A DNA stretch of 64,000 nt from Rotaria sordida. Its lineage: Eukaryota > Rotifera > Eurotatoria > Philodinida > Philodinidae. The stretch spans positions 62,001-126,000 of the forward strand of contig CAJNOL010000183.1 in the NCBI GenBank assembly GCA_905250125.1, in the 5' to 3' direction. The position numbers and the translations under genes are program-made. Shown here piece after piece: positions 27,356 to 41,000 of this stretch (the first letter of the stretch is position 1; each line of letters starts with the position of its first letter). The notes below the pieces were generated by a model that saw nothing but the letters and a program-made list of their open reading frames with translations, did not search any database and was not told where the DNA came from.

Positions 27356-29748
27356 TTACCAAAAAAATATAAAAAAAGAAATACTAGAAAAAGAAAAAAA
27401 AAAGAGACATTCAATTAAAGAGAGTTGTATTCAGGACAAGGTCAATTCTTCTTTTCTTTCTATTGATTAAAAAAGAAAGAAAAATTTGACAAAATGTCTA
27501 TTGAAACTGAAGGACATTGTACATACGTTATCGATCTGGATGAATGATCAATTTTCTTCTCTTTTTTTCTTCATCGAGAAGGAGGGAAATTTAAGTTTAA
27601 ACTGCTGATGTTGTTCGGACGAGAGTAAGCACGTACAGACAGATAGACAAGAAGAAAAAAAAAATCGTATTAACTTTCTCGTTCGTTTCGTTCGGTCATT
27701 AGACTAGTGCACGAGTGTAGGCGCAAACACATACAATCCTCTCTATTCTCTTGTTCCCTGTACAAAACATAACAACATTCCTTTTTTTTTCTCCATGATA
27801 TTTACCCGACTATGTGTGCATATGTATTTGTGTTCAATACAAACACATTTTGAGTGTATAGATGGATATTAAATGAATGGTATACAAGTTGAAAAGATCA
27901 AATTGACAATAGAGAAAGAGAGAGAGAGAGAGACATAGAGAAAAAGAAGGTCATCAAAAACACTTTGATTAAAATGAAATTAAAAATTGACAAGGCTTTA
28001 ATCAAGAAAAAAGAAAAGAAAACCAGTGATCAATTTTCATCTAATAATATATATATATATATCATATGAAAATTGTTGTTATTTCAACTGTTATAATTCA
28101 AATGAACATTTATAACCTTTCGAAATTTTGTATGCATCCTTTTTTCTATTCATATCCGATCCGATTTTTTTCGTTTGTAGGCCATAATAAACATACGATA
28201 TTATATTCACGTAAGATTGAACGTTCTTCAAATGGAAATTCAATCTCAAAATTCAAGCACTTATACAAACCATACAATATGCACATGCATGAATAACGTT
28301 GTATACATATATCAAGTGGCTCATGTGAAAAAAAAACGAACGTTTGCATTAGTAATTTCTTACTATTAATCATAAAATAGTGTAAGAAGAAGAAGAAAAA
28401 AAAAAGAATCATTCTTGAATGTTTTATTCTTGATCTAGGTATTTCAATAGAAACAATTGTTCTCTTTTGTCTTCATTGATATTAAAGTGTTGATGAATGA
28501 TGATGATTGACAATCCTCATGAGCTTACCTACATAGTTGAAGTTCACTCGATTTTCTTTCGTTTTTTTGTTTTTTTTTGTTTTTCGTTGTTGAGGAGATT
28601 ACACAATAATGTTCATTCAACATACCAAAAGAGTATCACAATGAGCAACAAAAATAATAAATACATCCAGAACTATGTATCATACGAATAGATTTCTCAA
28701 TGAAACAAAAAAAAAATCTGTTGTAAAAGAAAATATTAAAAATTATATGAAAAAAAATTAAGAAAAAATCAAAACAAAAAAAAAATTTATAAACAAATGT
28801 TATTTTTGTAATACGAAGAAAAGTTCATTCAATCTAATCATTAATCTACATACGTTTATTGTGTAAGAAAAAAATTGTACAATCGATCATTAAGAAAAAG
28901 AATATTGACACCGTACGTTTTCGTCGACAGTCAAAACTATGATGAACATGGCTGTTCTTTTTTTTTTGTGTTTTTTCTTCTCACCTCCTGTTTTGTTGCT
29001 AGACAAAGAGGCAGACAGTTGAATGCACGCGATAATTAGCCTGTCGAATATGATTACTTCTTCCTATTTTTATAATGAGTAAAAATCAAATATATGACGT
29101 TGCGTTCGGCGGGATATGATTTTTGTTTCATCATACATATTCAAACGAAAGAAAATTAATGAGCAAAAAACCAAAACAACTGACTAAAATTATTTTTTTG
29201 ATAATAAATGAAAACATAGTAATGTCAAGAATGACAAATAATTATTCTTTCTGTGGTAAATTATATTTTTTGATAACCAACATGCCCATAAAAAGAATTG
29301 TTTTTTTTTTCGCTTGTTATTTTTGTTACTATCCTTGAAATATCGAAAAGAAATTAGTCTAATTGGAGATCAATAGCATATATATATATAGATATATATA
29401 GATATTTATTCTTTCTTTTAAGCATCCACCAAAGAAAAAGACAACAAAAAGAAAACAACAACAACAAATAACGAATGCAATAACTACCTTTCTTTAATAC
29501 GAACAAAAAGAAAAAACCGACGTAAAATACATAATATCTTCTACTCTTTCTTTTTTATTTCTTTTTAGACATTATCCAAGTAATAAATAAATTCTCTTTC
29601 TATATATGTGCTTATCAGAAATTTAAATAAATATACGAGAACTAAAGAATAAAATAAATGATTATGCGAGGAAGAAAAACAAAAGAAAACAAAAACCGAC
29701 AATAACAACAATAATAGAAGAAAATGTTCTTGTCATTTATTGGTATTC
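27356..29748. other. Spacer between RAP1GAP start and HID1 end
   Basis: It must contain the RAP1GAP promoter and 5' UTR and the HID1 3' end. It is AT-rich, with a GA microsatellite at about 27911-27933. An AATAAA-type signal lies a few bases past the HID1 stop (minus strand, 29741-29736). Short open frames here are low in complexity and unsupported. Confidence 0.5.
27911..27933. repeat. GA microsatellite
   Basis: Short AG-dinucleotide run in the region upstream of RAP1GAP. Simple repeat only. Confidence 0.8.
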
Positions 29749-32700
29749 TTAAACACGTTGAATTTCAAATAATTTAACGTCCGTATCATACCAAATAGGT
29801 GGATCAACATTCCTAAAAGATAAGCATAAAAGAAATTCTAATCTATTGATTTTTACATTTCGTTTTTTTTTTTTTGTTTTACCTGAGATAAATAACACCC
29901 CACATATATGTACGAAACCACATAATTGTACCAGAATTTGGTTGATATTTTCGTATTAATATTGGATGAGGTACTGGTAATAAACCAACAAGTGTACCAT
30001 GTTGTAAAAATTTAATTATTTCACTTTCATCAGTTAAACCACGATCCATACAAATTTTTTCAACTTGTGGTACAAGAACTTGAAGAAGACGCATTATTGT
30101 TTGTAATGGTAATTTGCCTTTCCATGATTGTACCCATTCAGATGTTGGTGACCAAAGGCTATTATCTGTTTGTTGAAAATGATTTGAAGGCATCGTAGTC
30201 GGTGATGATGGTGAAGTAGACTAAATAAATAAATAATTAAATAAATAATGAAAATTTCATAGTTATATTTAAAAAAATATATAGACTTGATTTGATGATG
30301 ATGTTTCATTATTGGTACCAGAACGTGGATGTTGATTACCGTCCATATTAGGTGAAGCAGCTAATGTAGGTTCAGTCATTTTGTGGATAGCTATGAGAAA
30401 TAAAAATATTTAATATAGAATTTTCTAGTTAATATTAGAGTGATAGTGAGATATATTCTTGCTTTCAGTTTTGAAAAACACTAAGGATAGATTATCTATG
30501 ATAAAAAAAAATAGTTCTCGTATTCATGAAGTACAATCCATGTATGACGAAAAAAAATCGAGTTGTATATCATTCGGAATTTTCATTTCATAAAAATCTC
30601 GAGAGATCGAAATTTGATTTATTAATTTATCTTATACAATAAAATTTTTATTTACATGGTGTTTCAGCAAGTGTTGTTGTCACAGCACTGGATATAATTC
30701 CAGCTGCATTCGTATTTGATAGTTGTGAAAATTCTTTGTTAAGTTGTGGTTCACCATCAATAGTTGATTTTGATTGTGTTTGAAAAATAGTTTGTTTATT
30801 TGTAGACTGATCAATGGGTTTTTTTGATGATGTTGATGGTAGATTTGAATTTTTTGTACTTAATTTTGCTATTGTTTGAGTATCGGTAGATAAATTACTT
30901 AAAGAAAAAAAGACTTGTCTTTTACGTATTATCGTATAAACAAGATTTGCATTGCCTAAAATGGTTTCATAGAGTATTAATTAAAAAAAAAACAAGAAAA
31001 TGTATTACCATCAAATTGATATTGAATAAGATTATTAAAAGCTTCGAGAAGAAAGAAAACAAGATGGTGATTATCCGGTGCAGCTAATAAAAACCATGGT
31101 GAACTAAATGCCTAAATAAATGAAATCGAACATTCATTAGGTATGACTGAAATTCTTATCTATCATTTGTTTCTTTCATTTAAAAGTTTACTATTAATAG
31201 AAATATGCATAAAAAACAATACTTTTTATTATATTTGAATTTTTAACTAGTGTCCTGTAACTTGGTTCGGAGCATAGATCCGAATGCAAAGTCGCCAAGT
31301 CCGAGTATAAGATCATACTCGGATTCGAATTGGTAATTTATGAGATCTTGACGAGTTTAAAGACACCAAGTGAATCCTGAATCATTTGGTTTTTTGTGGA
31401 ATTTGAGATGATCTCTTTCTTTTGTTGCTGTTTATAGAAGAAATCAAATAGTATTTTTTTTTCTCATATAAAATAAAAGTTTGAAAATCGTATTGTGACT
31501 GTGAAAGTATCTAACAGATGTGGATTAATTCCGATCCGGATCTAGACCCGAGCTGTTTTTTCCATCAACATCTGTATACATGAAAAAGTGATAGATCAAG
31601 GTTTTACCTTTTTATTCGTCTAATCTCAGAAAAAACAGTCAATGTGCAGTTATTGTTTGTTGCTTACTTTTCCATCACTCGATGCTCAATCAATTGAAAG
31701 TCCCCGTCTAGTTGAACAGAGCATTATATGGTAACAACAAAAATTAAATTGAGCAGTGAATTGATGAACAAAATTCGTCAAACCAACAATCTTCAGCTGT
31801 ATAGAATAGTTTTAGTCGTATTTATGTAAACGATATCAAGCAAAAATATGTCCTATGTAATCAATATAGAGAGCAGCCGATCCACGCTTTTGTGTGAGCT
31901 CGGATCCGCAGCTATCTGAGTTCGGTTGCGAAAAGTCATCTCTGAGCATGACACTATTTTTACCATGGAAAAATTAAAATAAATACCTCAAGTAAATGAA
32001 GTAACTTGTTGCTTGAAACCATTGATAGTGTTTTAAGATAAGGTGAAATATTCACAATTATTGTTAATAAACAATCATATAATGGTTGTAAACGTTGATG
32101 TGCTGAAACAATTATTTTATGAAAGACCTAAAAGAAAATATTTTTTTTGTTGTGTTATTTTTCAAATAAAATAAAAATTATTATTTTTTTTACAATTATT
32201 AATAAATCCGCATGAGTTCCTGTAAATACAGGTATATCCATTGGTACTCGTGTTACATAAGGTTTATTTAAACGAACACCAAAATTTCTTTCACCACTTA
32301 ATAAAAGTAAAATAAAAACACCAATATGCATTAAACCAATTTTTGCTAGAAAAAAATAATAAGAGGTTTTTATTTTTATTAATAATTATATATATATGTA
32401 TATATATTTACATGTATCCGACCGAGCATCATTGAGAAAATAAAGTATTGGTACAAGTAAATCAAGTACTTCACTAGATTTTAAAACATAATATAAAAAT
32501 TTCTATTTAATCAAAAAACAAAAAAAAATAAAAGATTATCAAGTAGTTAAAAAAAAACATTTCTTTGAACCTTATTTCGATCACAAAATTTCCAAAATAA
32601 AATAAGTAATTCTTGATAAAAACCAATTTTTTTACATGAACCAGGTAAATATGTTTGAATAAGAGGATTATTTAATAAACGACAAAAACCTTTTAATAAA

Positions 32701-35453
32701 ATATTAAAATCCTTAAAAAAAACCAAACAAAGAACAATTTATTTATTAATTTTCTTTTTTTTCTTGCTATTAAATAATAAAATCTTACATCATCACGATG
32801 AATACGTGATAAATAATTAATAAATAAATTTGGACAATCATCTCCTGGTAATGATGAAACTGTTTTATTTGTTGGTGATGATGCTTGATCATTCGAAGAC
32901 AATGAACTATTATCTAATGTTATACATAATAATTGAGCAGCTACTTCGACTAGAGGTTCACGTGTATCAGTAAATAAAAGATAATTATATGGTAAATAAC
33001 CCACTGGATCATAGGAAAATACTATATTTATTAATGATGTAAATAGAGGTAATGTTTGTCTAAAACAAAACAAAAATAAAAAAAGAGAATATTTTTCGAT
33101 TATTTTTATTTACCGATTATGACCAGATGTAAAATAAGTTAACCATTTATTTGGATGCGAGTGTAGTTCGACTACAAAGTTTAAAAAAACAAAAAAAACG
33201 ACAATTTCTAAGTGACAAAAGAATAATTTGTCAAGTGTAAGGATGTTTAACCACTTCAAGGACGCGTTATTGTTTACTTCTTCAGTTGCTCCCTTTCAAT
33301 TTCAATGATTTTCTTTGCCTATAGATACCGCATAGAACTCTAAAAGGATCTGGGTTTCTATTGAGATTTGACTAAGGTTTCGAATTTTGATCTGAAACTT
33401 TGTACATATAGAGAAGATAATTAGACTAACTTTCATAAAAAAAATTCAGCAGTTTTGAACAAAGTCTTTTCGAGAAATGAGCCTTCTAAGATATAGACCC
33501 TTTTGTCATGGATAGTGTGTATATAACATATAAGTTTTGAAAGTTTCATATTTCGAAGAGACGTTGTTGAAAACTTCTAAATTTTTTTATTGAAAGCTAG
33601 TCTAGTTAAGTTCTCTATATGTGCAAAGTTTTAGATCAAAATTCGAAACCTTAGTCAAACCTCAATAAGGACCTAAATCTTTTTAGGGTTCTATATAATA
33701 TCTATAGGCAAAAAAAACCATTAAAACCAGAAGAGATTCCCACGTTAGTTTATGTACTTAGAAAATAATTTTATTCCAAGCATTTCAATAATAAGAGTTC
33801 ACCAAAAAAATCCTTAAGCTGGTTATTAATGCATTATTATCCAACATATTTTATAGCTTATTCTTCAGAGATTTTACTACAAAATTCTAGTGATGATTGA
33901 TGCAAAAGTTTTTGAACAAAAGATTTGTCTTGTCGAAGATGGACTCGGACATTATTCTTCAAGAGTAGGAAGAGGATTTTTCAAAGTCATGAAAAACTGG
34001 TCGCGATAGCAAACAAACCGATTTTTGCTAATCACATAATTCCTTTTGCGAAAACGCTAAAATTTATTAAACTTGGTAATTTTGTAGAATCGACACTTCT
34101 CTACAAAATGTGTTATCGAACAAAACTATCACTTTTAACCAAGTGAAACTATAAATTCATGTAAAATACTGTTTCATCAAAAATGACGATGATAGAAAAA
34201 CAACAGTTTATATGCTTTATTGAAAAACGAAATGGAACTCAAATAGTACATTTCACTTCACAAACGTATCCTAATAGTGACAATACAAAAATTTATGAAA
34301 AAATTTTCCAGACCTTTCCAAGATTCTCTCATTATTCTCGAATAACAAATGCAATGTTAATATGCCCTGTTTTGCTTGAAATAGCTCATACATACATGAT
34401 AGCTATTATTTTCCTTCTCGCAGATATCTACAATGGTTTTTTTTTACTGAATTATAATGAATAACAAATTTCATTAAAATAATAAATTACCCGTTGGTGT
34501 CATATAAATTGTTTCTGAAAAACATGTTAGTAAAAGTTTAAGAATTTCCGTTCGATTTTTATCGTTGCTTGGTATATGAACAGGTGATTGAGAAAATCCA
34601 ACACCAGCTTCCCAAATATATTCACAACTATCAATTGTATGGATATCTTCTGGATTTTCCTACAATATATTAATTTAATTTTCTTTTAATATTCAATATA
34701 AACTTTCATACTGGTCCTTTTTTTTTCTTTGATGCAACTGTAAAATCCGGACAAAATAAAAGATCCTTAAAGAATAGAAAAAAACAAAAAATTAAAATAA
34801 AATCAATAGAAATTCTTCGTACTGCTAATGTTTGAAGAAGTCGCTCAGCTAATGGTGGTTTACTAACATATTCCTATAAATAGAAATACTATATTTTTCA
34901 TTTAAAAATTTTTATTATCTACGAACTCCATTTGATGTTGTTTGTTGTTGACCTGTTGGAATATCCGACCAAAAAAAACCTCGCCATTCAGGTTCTTCAA
35001 ATATATATGGTAATAAACGAGTTAATAATCGAACACAATTAATAGCTATAGATACGAAAAAAAACGTTTATCTTTTATTTTATTTTTTTTCTAAATTCTT
35101 TATCAAATTTGTTTTTTCTTACCAGCTGTTTGATCTCGTTGAGTTTGACATGATTGTTCTGCAGCTAATTGTAGTCGATCAACAAGTTTATTACATAAAG
35201 TAGCTAAATTCGATGGTAATTCTTCACGTAATGCACGTATTTCAGCAGCTGGTACTAGAGCAAATATATCTTGTACACTTGAAATTTTATCCGACCAAAA
35301 TTGATCCCAAAAGGATTCATCATTTGGTTCAATTTGCTATTAAATAGATAAGAAATATTTTTTTTGTTTCAAATGTTTTCTTTCTACCTGACTACGAGAT
35401 GTTAATTGAACAACAGCTACGCGAAAATCAACTTTCGAATCAGTATTTCCCAT
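29749..35453 (-). CDS. HID1: HID1 domain-containing protein
   Basis: Seventeen exons join in phase to about 811 residues: 35453-35388, 35336-35123, 35045-34927, 34873-34823, 34765-34712, 34659-34491, 33171-33114, 33059-32789, 32711-32571, 32502-32412, 32345-32194, 32127-31987, 31111-31009, 30955-30656, 30390-30287, 30220-29883, 29812-29749. HID1 acts at the trans-Golgi in dense-core vesicle sorting. The start MGNTDSK keeps Gly2 for N-myristoylation, as known for HID1. Conserved blocks: PYIFEEPEWRGFFWSD, DLLFCPDFTV, YDPVGY, GLMHIGVFILLLLSGERNFG, and a near-invariant C-terminus with LPLQTIMRLLQVLVPQVEKI, MWFRTYMWGVIYLRNVDPP and FEIQRV-stop. Family length in human is about 790. A Ser/Thr-rich stretch in exons 14-16 is the variable insert. 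Donors after exons 3 and 9 begin GTTC, which is unusual. Introns 6 and 12 hold mobile-element remains. Confidence 0.96.
31248..31956. mobile_element. TIR element in HID1 intron 12
   Basis: The left end reads TAGTGTCCTG at 31248 and the right end, on the other strand, TAGTGTCATG ending at 31956. The interior (about 700 bp) contains GC-rich GATCCGAAT / CGGATCC-type motifs unlike the intron flanks and no transposase frame. The same TIR bounds an element in a DLST intron. Probably a non-autonomous DNA transposon. Confidence 0.5.
33311..33717. mobile_element. Large foldback element in HID1 intron 6
   Basis: Arms of about 140 nt at ~33311-33448 and ~33577-33717 are inverted copies. Both contain TTTGCCTATAGATA at the outer edge and GACTAAGGTTTCGAATTTTG in the middle. 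The ~125-nt centre is unique. No open frame spans it. It sits in a 1.3-kb intron of a gene whose other introns are mostly 50-110 nt. MITE-like. Confidence 0.7.
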
Positions 35454-36263
35454 GATTATATGTCGGTCGGCTTTTTTGTTGTACAAAAAAAAAAACAACT
35501 GAGAACAAAAATGAGTAATAGCGACAGAAATATGATTGGTTTATTTTTTTGATCAATCAACAAAGAATGCGTCAAACATTATTAATTTGTTTCTATTTAG
35601 AATATTATGTCTATTCAATCCCGTTTTCTCATCGTCTAATTAAGATCAATTAGAGAAACTTTCCGGTTGGTCGACAGAAATTTTTTTTCTCATTTTGTTG
35701 ACAACTTTTTTTTTGTGTCCTACGATAAACCGTATTTTAATAATAAGTTACAACGCAAGTAATAACAAGTAACCACGATTTTTTACGTGAACCCTTTTGA
35801 TAAGCATTAAAATCACTACGATTTTCACCACATGCAATTCTATCCACACTCTTGTTGTCCTTTTGAATCACTCCCTGTAAAACACTATTAGTGATTCACT
35901 TCCCTAAAAAAAAAAATGAATACTCATGATGTGCCTAATTATTAGATTGCGGTCCGTCAAAGTGAGAAAAAGTTGTCGACAAAACGGGATGTTATCATTA
36001 TGTCTGTAAGAAACGTAAAGGTTATGATACATAATATTTTTGTTCCCGCTATGCATGGTTTATTTAAAAATGAAAAAAAGTATTTTATTTAAAATGTAGT
36101 CTGAAAGAAAGAATTTCGCAGCTGTTTGTATATATAATTAATACGAACATGAGGCTTGTTTTTTTTTAACTTCTTTTGTAGCCTAGATCAGTTAATGTTT
36201 GTGAGTCATTAAGATTTATTTATTTTTTTTACATGAAGAATTAATCTCGGGAATATTAGAAAA

Positions 36264-36327
36264 ATGAATTTGAAAAAAAATCTATTTACATTACAATGAA
36301 TTTGAAAAAAAATCTATTTACATTACA
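36264..36327. repeat. Tandem duplication of a 32-bp unit
   Basis: Two adjacent identical copies of a 32-nt unit beginning ATGAATTTGAAAAAAAATCT. The perfect identity suggests a recent slippage or duplication event. It is intergenic. Confidence 0.9.
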
Positions 36328-36978
36328 ATGAATAAAGGAAAGAGAAATATTGTTTGTTTTCTTTTTTGGAAAATCCTATGTGCGTATTTTTATGCAAATC
36401 TTTCCGAGTCATCAGACACGATTAGTCTATTTTTGGCGTACACATATTGATTAATCTGTCATTCAGAGAAAACAAAATTAAAGAGCCATTCCGATTAGAT
36501 TTCAATAGTTTGTATAAAACAACAAAATAATATGCCATAAATATTAAAACAATGTACTTGATGGAAAGTATTTGATTACAATTCTTAGACAAGTAAGAAT
36601 GTGTAGTGGAGCGCAATACCCTTATAGTTGATATGAGTTCGGTCAGTATACATTTTGGTTAGTATGAAGGATGTCAAATTTGAGTGATCGTTCATTTCAG
36701 CAATGCGATTATCAGCGATGCCTGTTTGTTTTTTTGCGATCTTCATTTTCCTATAATGGAATTTTGATGATTTTCCTTATCCGTAATGTGCATTTCGTCT
36801 TCTGCAATGGAATATATCATCAATTAGTCGGCGAAATGAGTCAAACTTTCTGAAATTTGTAGAACTCTTCTGTATAACATTTTTGCATGTAGCACTCCCC
36901 CGTGGCAGCATTCTCCTAGGTTTCGAACTCTTGTACGAAGTCTGCTTGATTCATTCGTATTGTTCTGCGAGATAACAG

Positions 36979-37579
36979 GTGATTGGACAGTTTTTAGACA
37001 CTTTTGATCTTATATTTCGATAATTCATGAGCTTAGAAATTTTGTTTTAGTTTTTATTCGAGAATAGTGAAATAATTTTTGAAAAATCCAAAAAAACTAA
37101 TTTACACAGAAATTTCTTGTATGTTTACTATTGCAATTCGAAACTAAAAACTTAGGATCTTGATTTATATATCAGTTTGTAGATTAGAAACTACCATATA
37201 AAATACACTATTTGAAGTTTCTTTTGTCTTTCAATGAGACATCTCAATTTCTTAAATATTCATTCACGAATATTCAACAATTGTTTTAAATTGAAAGAAA
37301 CACTTAGATAAAAATATTTATAGAGAAATATCCACTGTACAAAACAATCGATTTTGATAATTTTTAGCATGTACGAAAATGTATTTATAAGGTCTGTTGG
37401 TTCGTCATAAAAAATATTTTTTCAAATCTTTGAAAAAGTTCTTCACTACTTTTGAACAAAATTTCTAAATTTATATTCGAAAAGAATATCCTAACTCATA
37501 GTTTTTGACTCATCGAAAATATTCTCGAGTAGATGATCAAATATAAACAAATATCTTGTCTAAAAAACGTTTCGATCAC
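36979..37579. mobile_element. 601-bp TIR element, TGATTGGACAG family
   Basis: The left tip reads GTGATTGGACAGTTTTTAG. The right tip, on the other strand, reads GTGATCGAAACGTTTTTTAG, continuing GACAAGATATTTGTTTA, which matches the foldback in PPP4R3 intron 11. The interior is AT-rich and non-coding. Probably a non-autonomous element or a deleted parent of that foldback. Confidence 0.55.
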
Positions 37580-37939
37580 TCGTTACATCATGTAATTATA
37601 TAAAATCATATCATTTACAGTTTAATGCTTTGATCTACTTTCCCATAAGATAATAAAATAAAAAAACGAACTTTGAATTCAACTGCATAACCTTTATCCA
37701 TGTCAAAATGTCACTGCTATTATTAATAGCGCCATCTATATAATAATATATAAAAGAATATTTTATTTTATTTAAATATTTATAAAATGATATAATAATT
37801 CGATATTGTTAAGTAATAATAAAAAGATCAATGTAAAAATATGAAAAAAAGGTCTTATATTTTAGTTTGATTGGTTAATTTATAATAGTACTCTTGTTGT
37901 TATTATTATTATTGTTTGTTCGTTCTCGTTCTTTTTCTA

Positions 37940-37958
37940 TCTCTCTCTCTCTCTCTCT
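37940..37958. repeat. CT microsatellite upstream of PPP4R3
   Basis: CT-dinucleotide run about 130 bases before the PPP4R3 start codon. It may lie in the promoter or 5' UTR; no function is demonstrated by sequence alone. Confidence 0.75.
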
Positions 37959-38090
37959 TTCGAAATATTTTGTGACAGATGCCAGTAATTTTGTCTTTTT
38001 TTATATCTCTAATTAAATTTCAAAGAGAAAATTTTTATTGAATTTTTTTAGACAATATATAATCATCAAATTTGGACAATCTCATAATCG

Positions 38091-41000
38091 ATGATAAGTC
38101 CTTCGACAACAACATTACCACTTAATAATCGATCACGTGTTAAACTTTATACATTAAACGAAGAACGTCAATGGGATGATCGTGGTACCGGTTTTGTCAC
38201 ATGTACAACACCAATTGCACCAAATACAAGTCATGCACTTATTGTTAAATCAGAAGTAGATGGTTCAACATTATTGGATTCAAAAATTTTAATAAATACA
38301 AAATATCAAAAACAACAAGTTGTTTGAGAAAAAAAAAAAGATTAAAAAAATTTATTTTTAATTTTTATTATTTTGTTTTTAGGAAACTTTAATCGTTTGG
38401 TCCGAAGGAGATAAACATGATTTAGCATTAAGCTTTCAAGAAAAAGCTGGTTGTGATGATATCTGGGAAAATATATGCGATGTAAGATAAAATATTGAGA
38501 AAATATTTTTAATACGATTAGATAGAATTCAATAAGAGGAAATAAATATTTCGTTTTTTGTATTTTCTTCGACAAGCTTGAAAAAATTTTACTCTTAGAG
38601 ATAAAGATGAAGAAACTAATTATATGAATCTTAATTTAATTATTTTATTATTAAGGTTCAAGGTAAAGATTCTTCATCATTTTTAAATAATACTAATTTA
38701 ACATCTGAATCAAATGGTTCAACAATATATGAATCCGATGATGAATGTGCTGGTGAATCAAATGATAATTATTTACCATCAACAATAACATTACCACCAG
38801 TTGATTTAACTCATTTACGTGATATATGTGATTTATTTAGTCCAGATAAAGTTCGTGATGCATCACGTCGTGATTTATTAGCACGTGCAATTGAATCTGG
38901 AAATTATATTAAAAAATTAATTGATCTATTTCATATATGTGAAGATTTAGAAAATATTGAATCATTACATCAATTATATGAAATAATACGTTCAATATTT
39001 TATTTAAATAAATCAAGTTTATTTGAATTATTATTTAGTGAAGAATTTATAATGGATATTATTGGTTGTTTAGAATATGATACACAATTAAATTATAATG
39101 AAAAACGTAATCATAGAGAATTTTTAGATACAAAAGCAACATTTCGTGAAGTTATACCAATTATTAATCAAGAATTATTAGCAAAAATTCATCAAACATT
39201 TCGTGTACAATATATACAAGATGCTATTTTACCAGCACCAAGTTTATTTGAAGAAAATTTATTATCAACAATGAATAGTTTTTTATTTTTTAATAAAGTT
39301 GATATTGTTACATTATTATATGTATGATAAAAGAATTTTTCTTATTTAATTATAAAAAAAACAAATCTGTTTTTTTTTTTGTATTTTAGGAAGATCCAAA
39401 ATTTCTTAGTCAATTATTTGCAACATTAAAAGATGAAAATTTATCAGATGAAAAACGTAAAGATCTTATGTTATTTCTTAAAGAATTTTGTGTTTTTTCA
39501 CAAACATTACAACAACAAAATCGAGATAATTTTTTTCAAGTAAGTTTTATCTTAAAAGACAAAAATAAAAAAAAAACATATTATTCTATAAGTCATAATT
39601 CAATTAAAATTTTTTCTACTCATTAATCATATATAAGACCTCTGTCCGTAATGACGTTGATGAAAACAAAACGCTTGTTTACTTTGAATTTGAATGCGTC
39701 ATCAAATTAGTGATCCGTAACAATAGAGTATAAGTCATAACGACATATAATTAAAATCTGACAATAAAAAAAGAAAAAATAAGAATAGTACATTACGATG
39801 ATTATTCATAATAAATAACTACTAAAAAATAATATATAATTAAGATAGTAGGCTAAGTCATCAACAAAATTAGTACAGGACGTTTCGAAAGTTACTATAT
39901 AAAAACAAAAGTAGATTTAAATATCTTCATGAGGATTTTATCGGATGAACTGATGATGTAGGACATTTCCAAGTTTCTATCCATAGATTTTCAGAATCCC
40001 CTTAACTTATCCTTCGGCATATGGTATGATAAGCATAAGTGCTAAAATAGCGGACTTCAAGGATTCCATGAGACTTCACGAGATTTCAAAAGACTTCAAG
40101 ATTCTAGTCTTTGCTGCTTCTTCTTAGGTAAGCATATGGCCGGATGTGGGAGGATAAGAGTTAGAAACTTTCTCTCAGTCAGGATACGAAAAAAACTTTT
40201 ACCATTAATCGTTTTAAAGTAATGTACAAATTACTCTGAAGAGTCAAACGAATATTTATAAAGGAAGAAGAAGAAGAGAGCTAGATAGTTGAAGATTGAC
40301 GATTAGGAAGCTGCAGGTGCGGGTTCATAAAAACGTGCTCTCTATCCAGGGTAATATAAAAGATTCAAGAAATATAAGATAATACTGTTTTTCGAAACTC
40401 GAAAAACGACTTTATTATATATAAAATATGGAATCTGATTGAACCATACGGCAGATATTCAAAATTTTTGTTGTATAATTACTTTCAATGCTCTAGTTTA
40501 TTTGACTAGATCTACAAAATAATATTTATATATTAATATCGTATTTGTTCTTTGTATCTATATAACGTTATAATTAATATATTATTATTATATTATTACA
40601 GTAAGAAGTAAGAAAAATAATTTGTTATAACATATTACGAAACTATGTTATATTAATGTCGTCACAATAATAATTATTATTATCAATTATATAGCATTCG
40701 TAGTAAAAGAAAAAATACATTTTCAAACTATTTTCACATTTTTAATTCAGTCAAATGTTTTTCTTAGTTTTGATAAATTCTATCCGTATTGGTTGAATTT
40801 CATAGAATGATATAATATTTTTCAATGAATCTTCAAAGAAAAATTAGATATATATTGTTTACAATTAAATATAATTCATTGTCTTTCTAATGATGATAAA
40901 AAATAGTGTTGTCAATCATATATGCTTGAATTACATATAAAACACTGTTAGAAATAATTTTCAGAATATATTTCTTTATATCACTATTGATATTGATTCC

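Larger units (their letters stand above)
35454..38090. other. Divergent spacer between HID1 and PPP4R3
   Basis: HID1 starts leftward at 35453 and PPP4R3 rightward at 38091, so both promoters lie here. It contains a 32-bp tandem duplication, a 601-bp TIR element and a CT microsatellite near 37940-37958 shortly upstream of PPP4R3. No coding region is supported. Confidence 0.55.

Noticed and set aside
33925-34464. 73- and 93-codon plus-strand frames in HID1 intron 6
   Set aside because: Intronic, opposite strand to HID1, no recognisable motif and composition like the surrounding intron.
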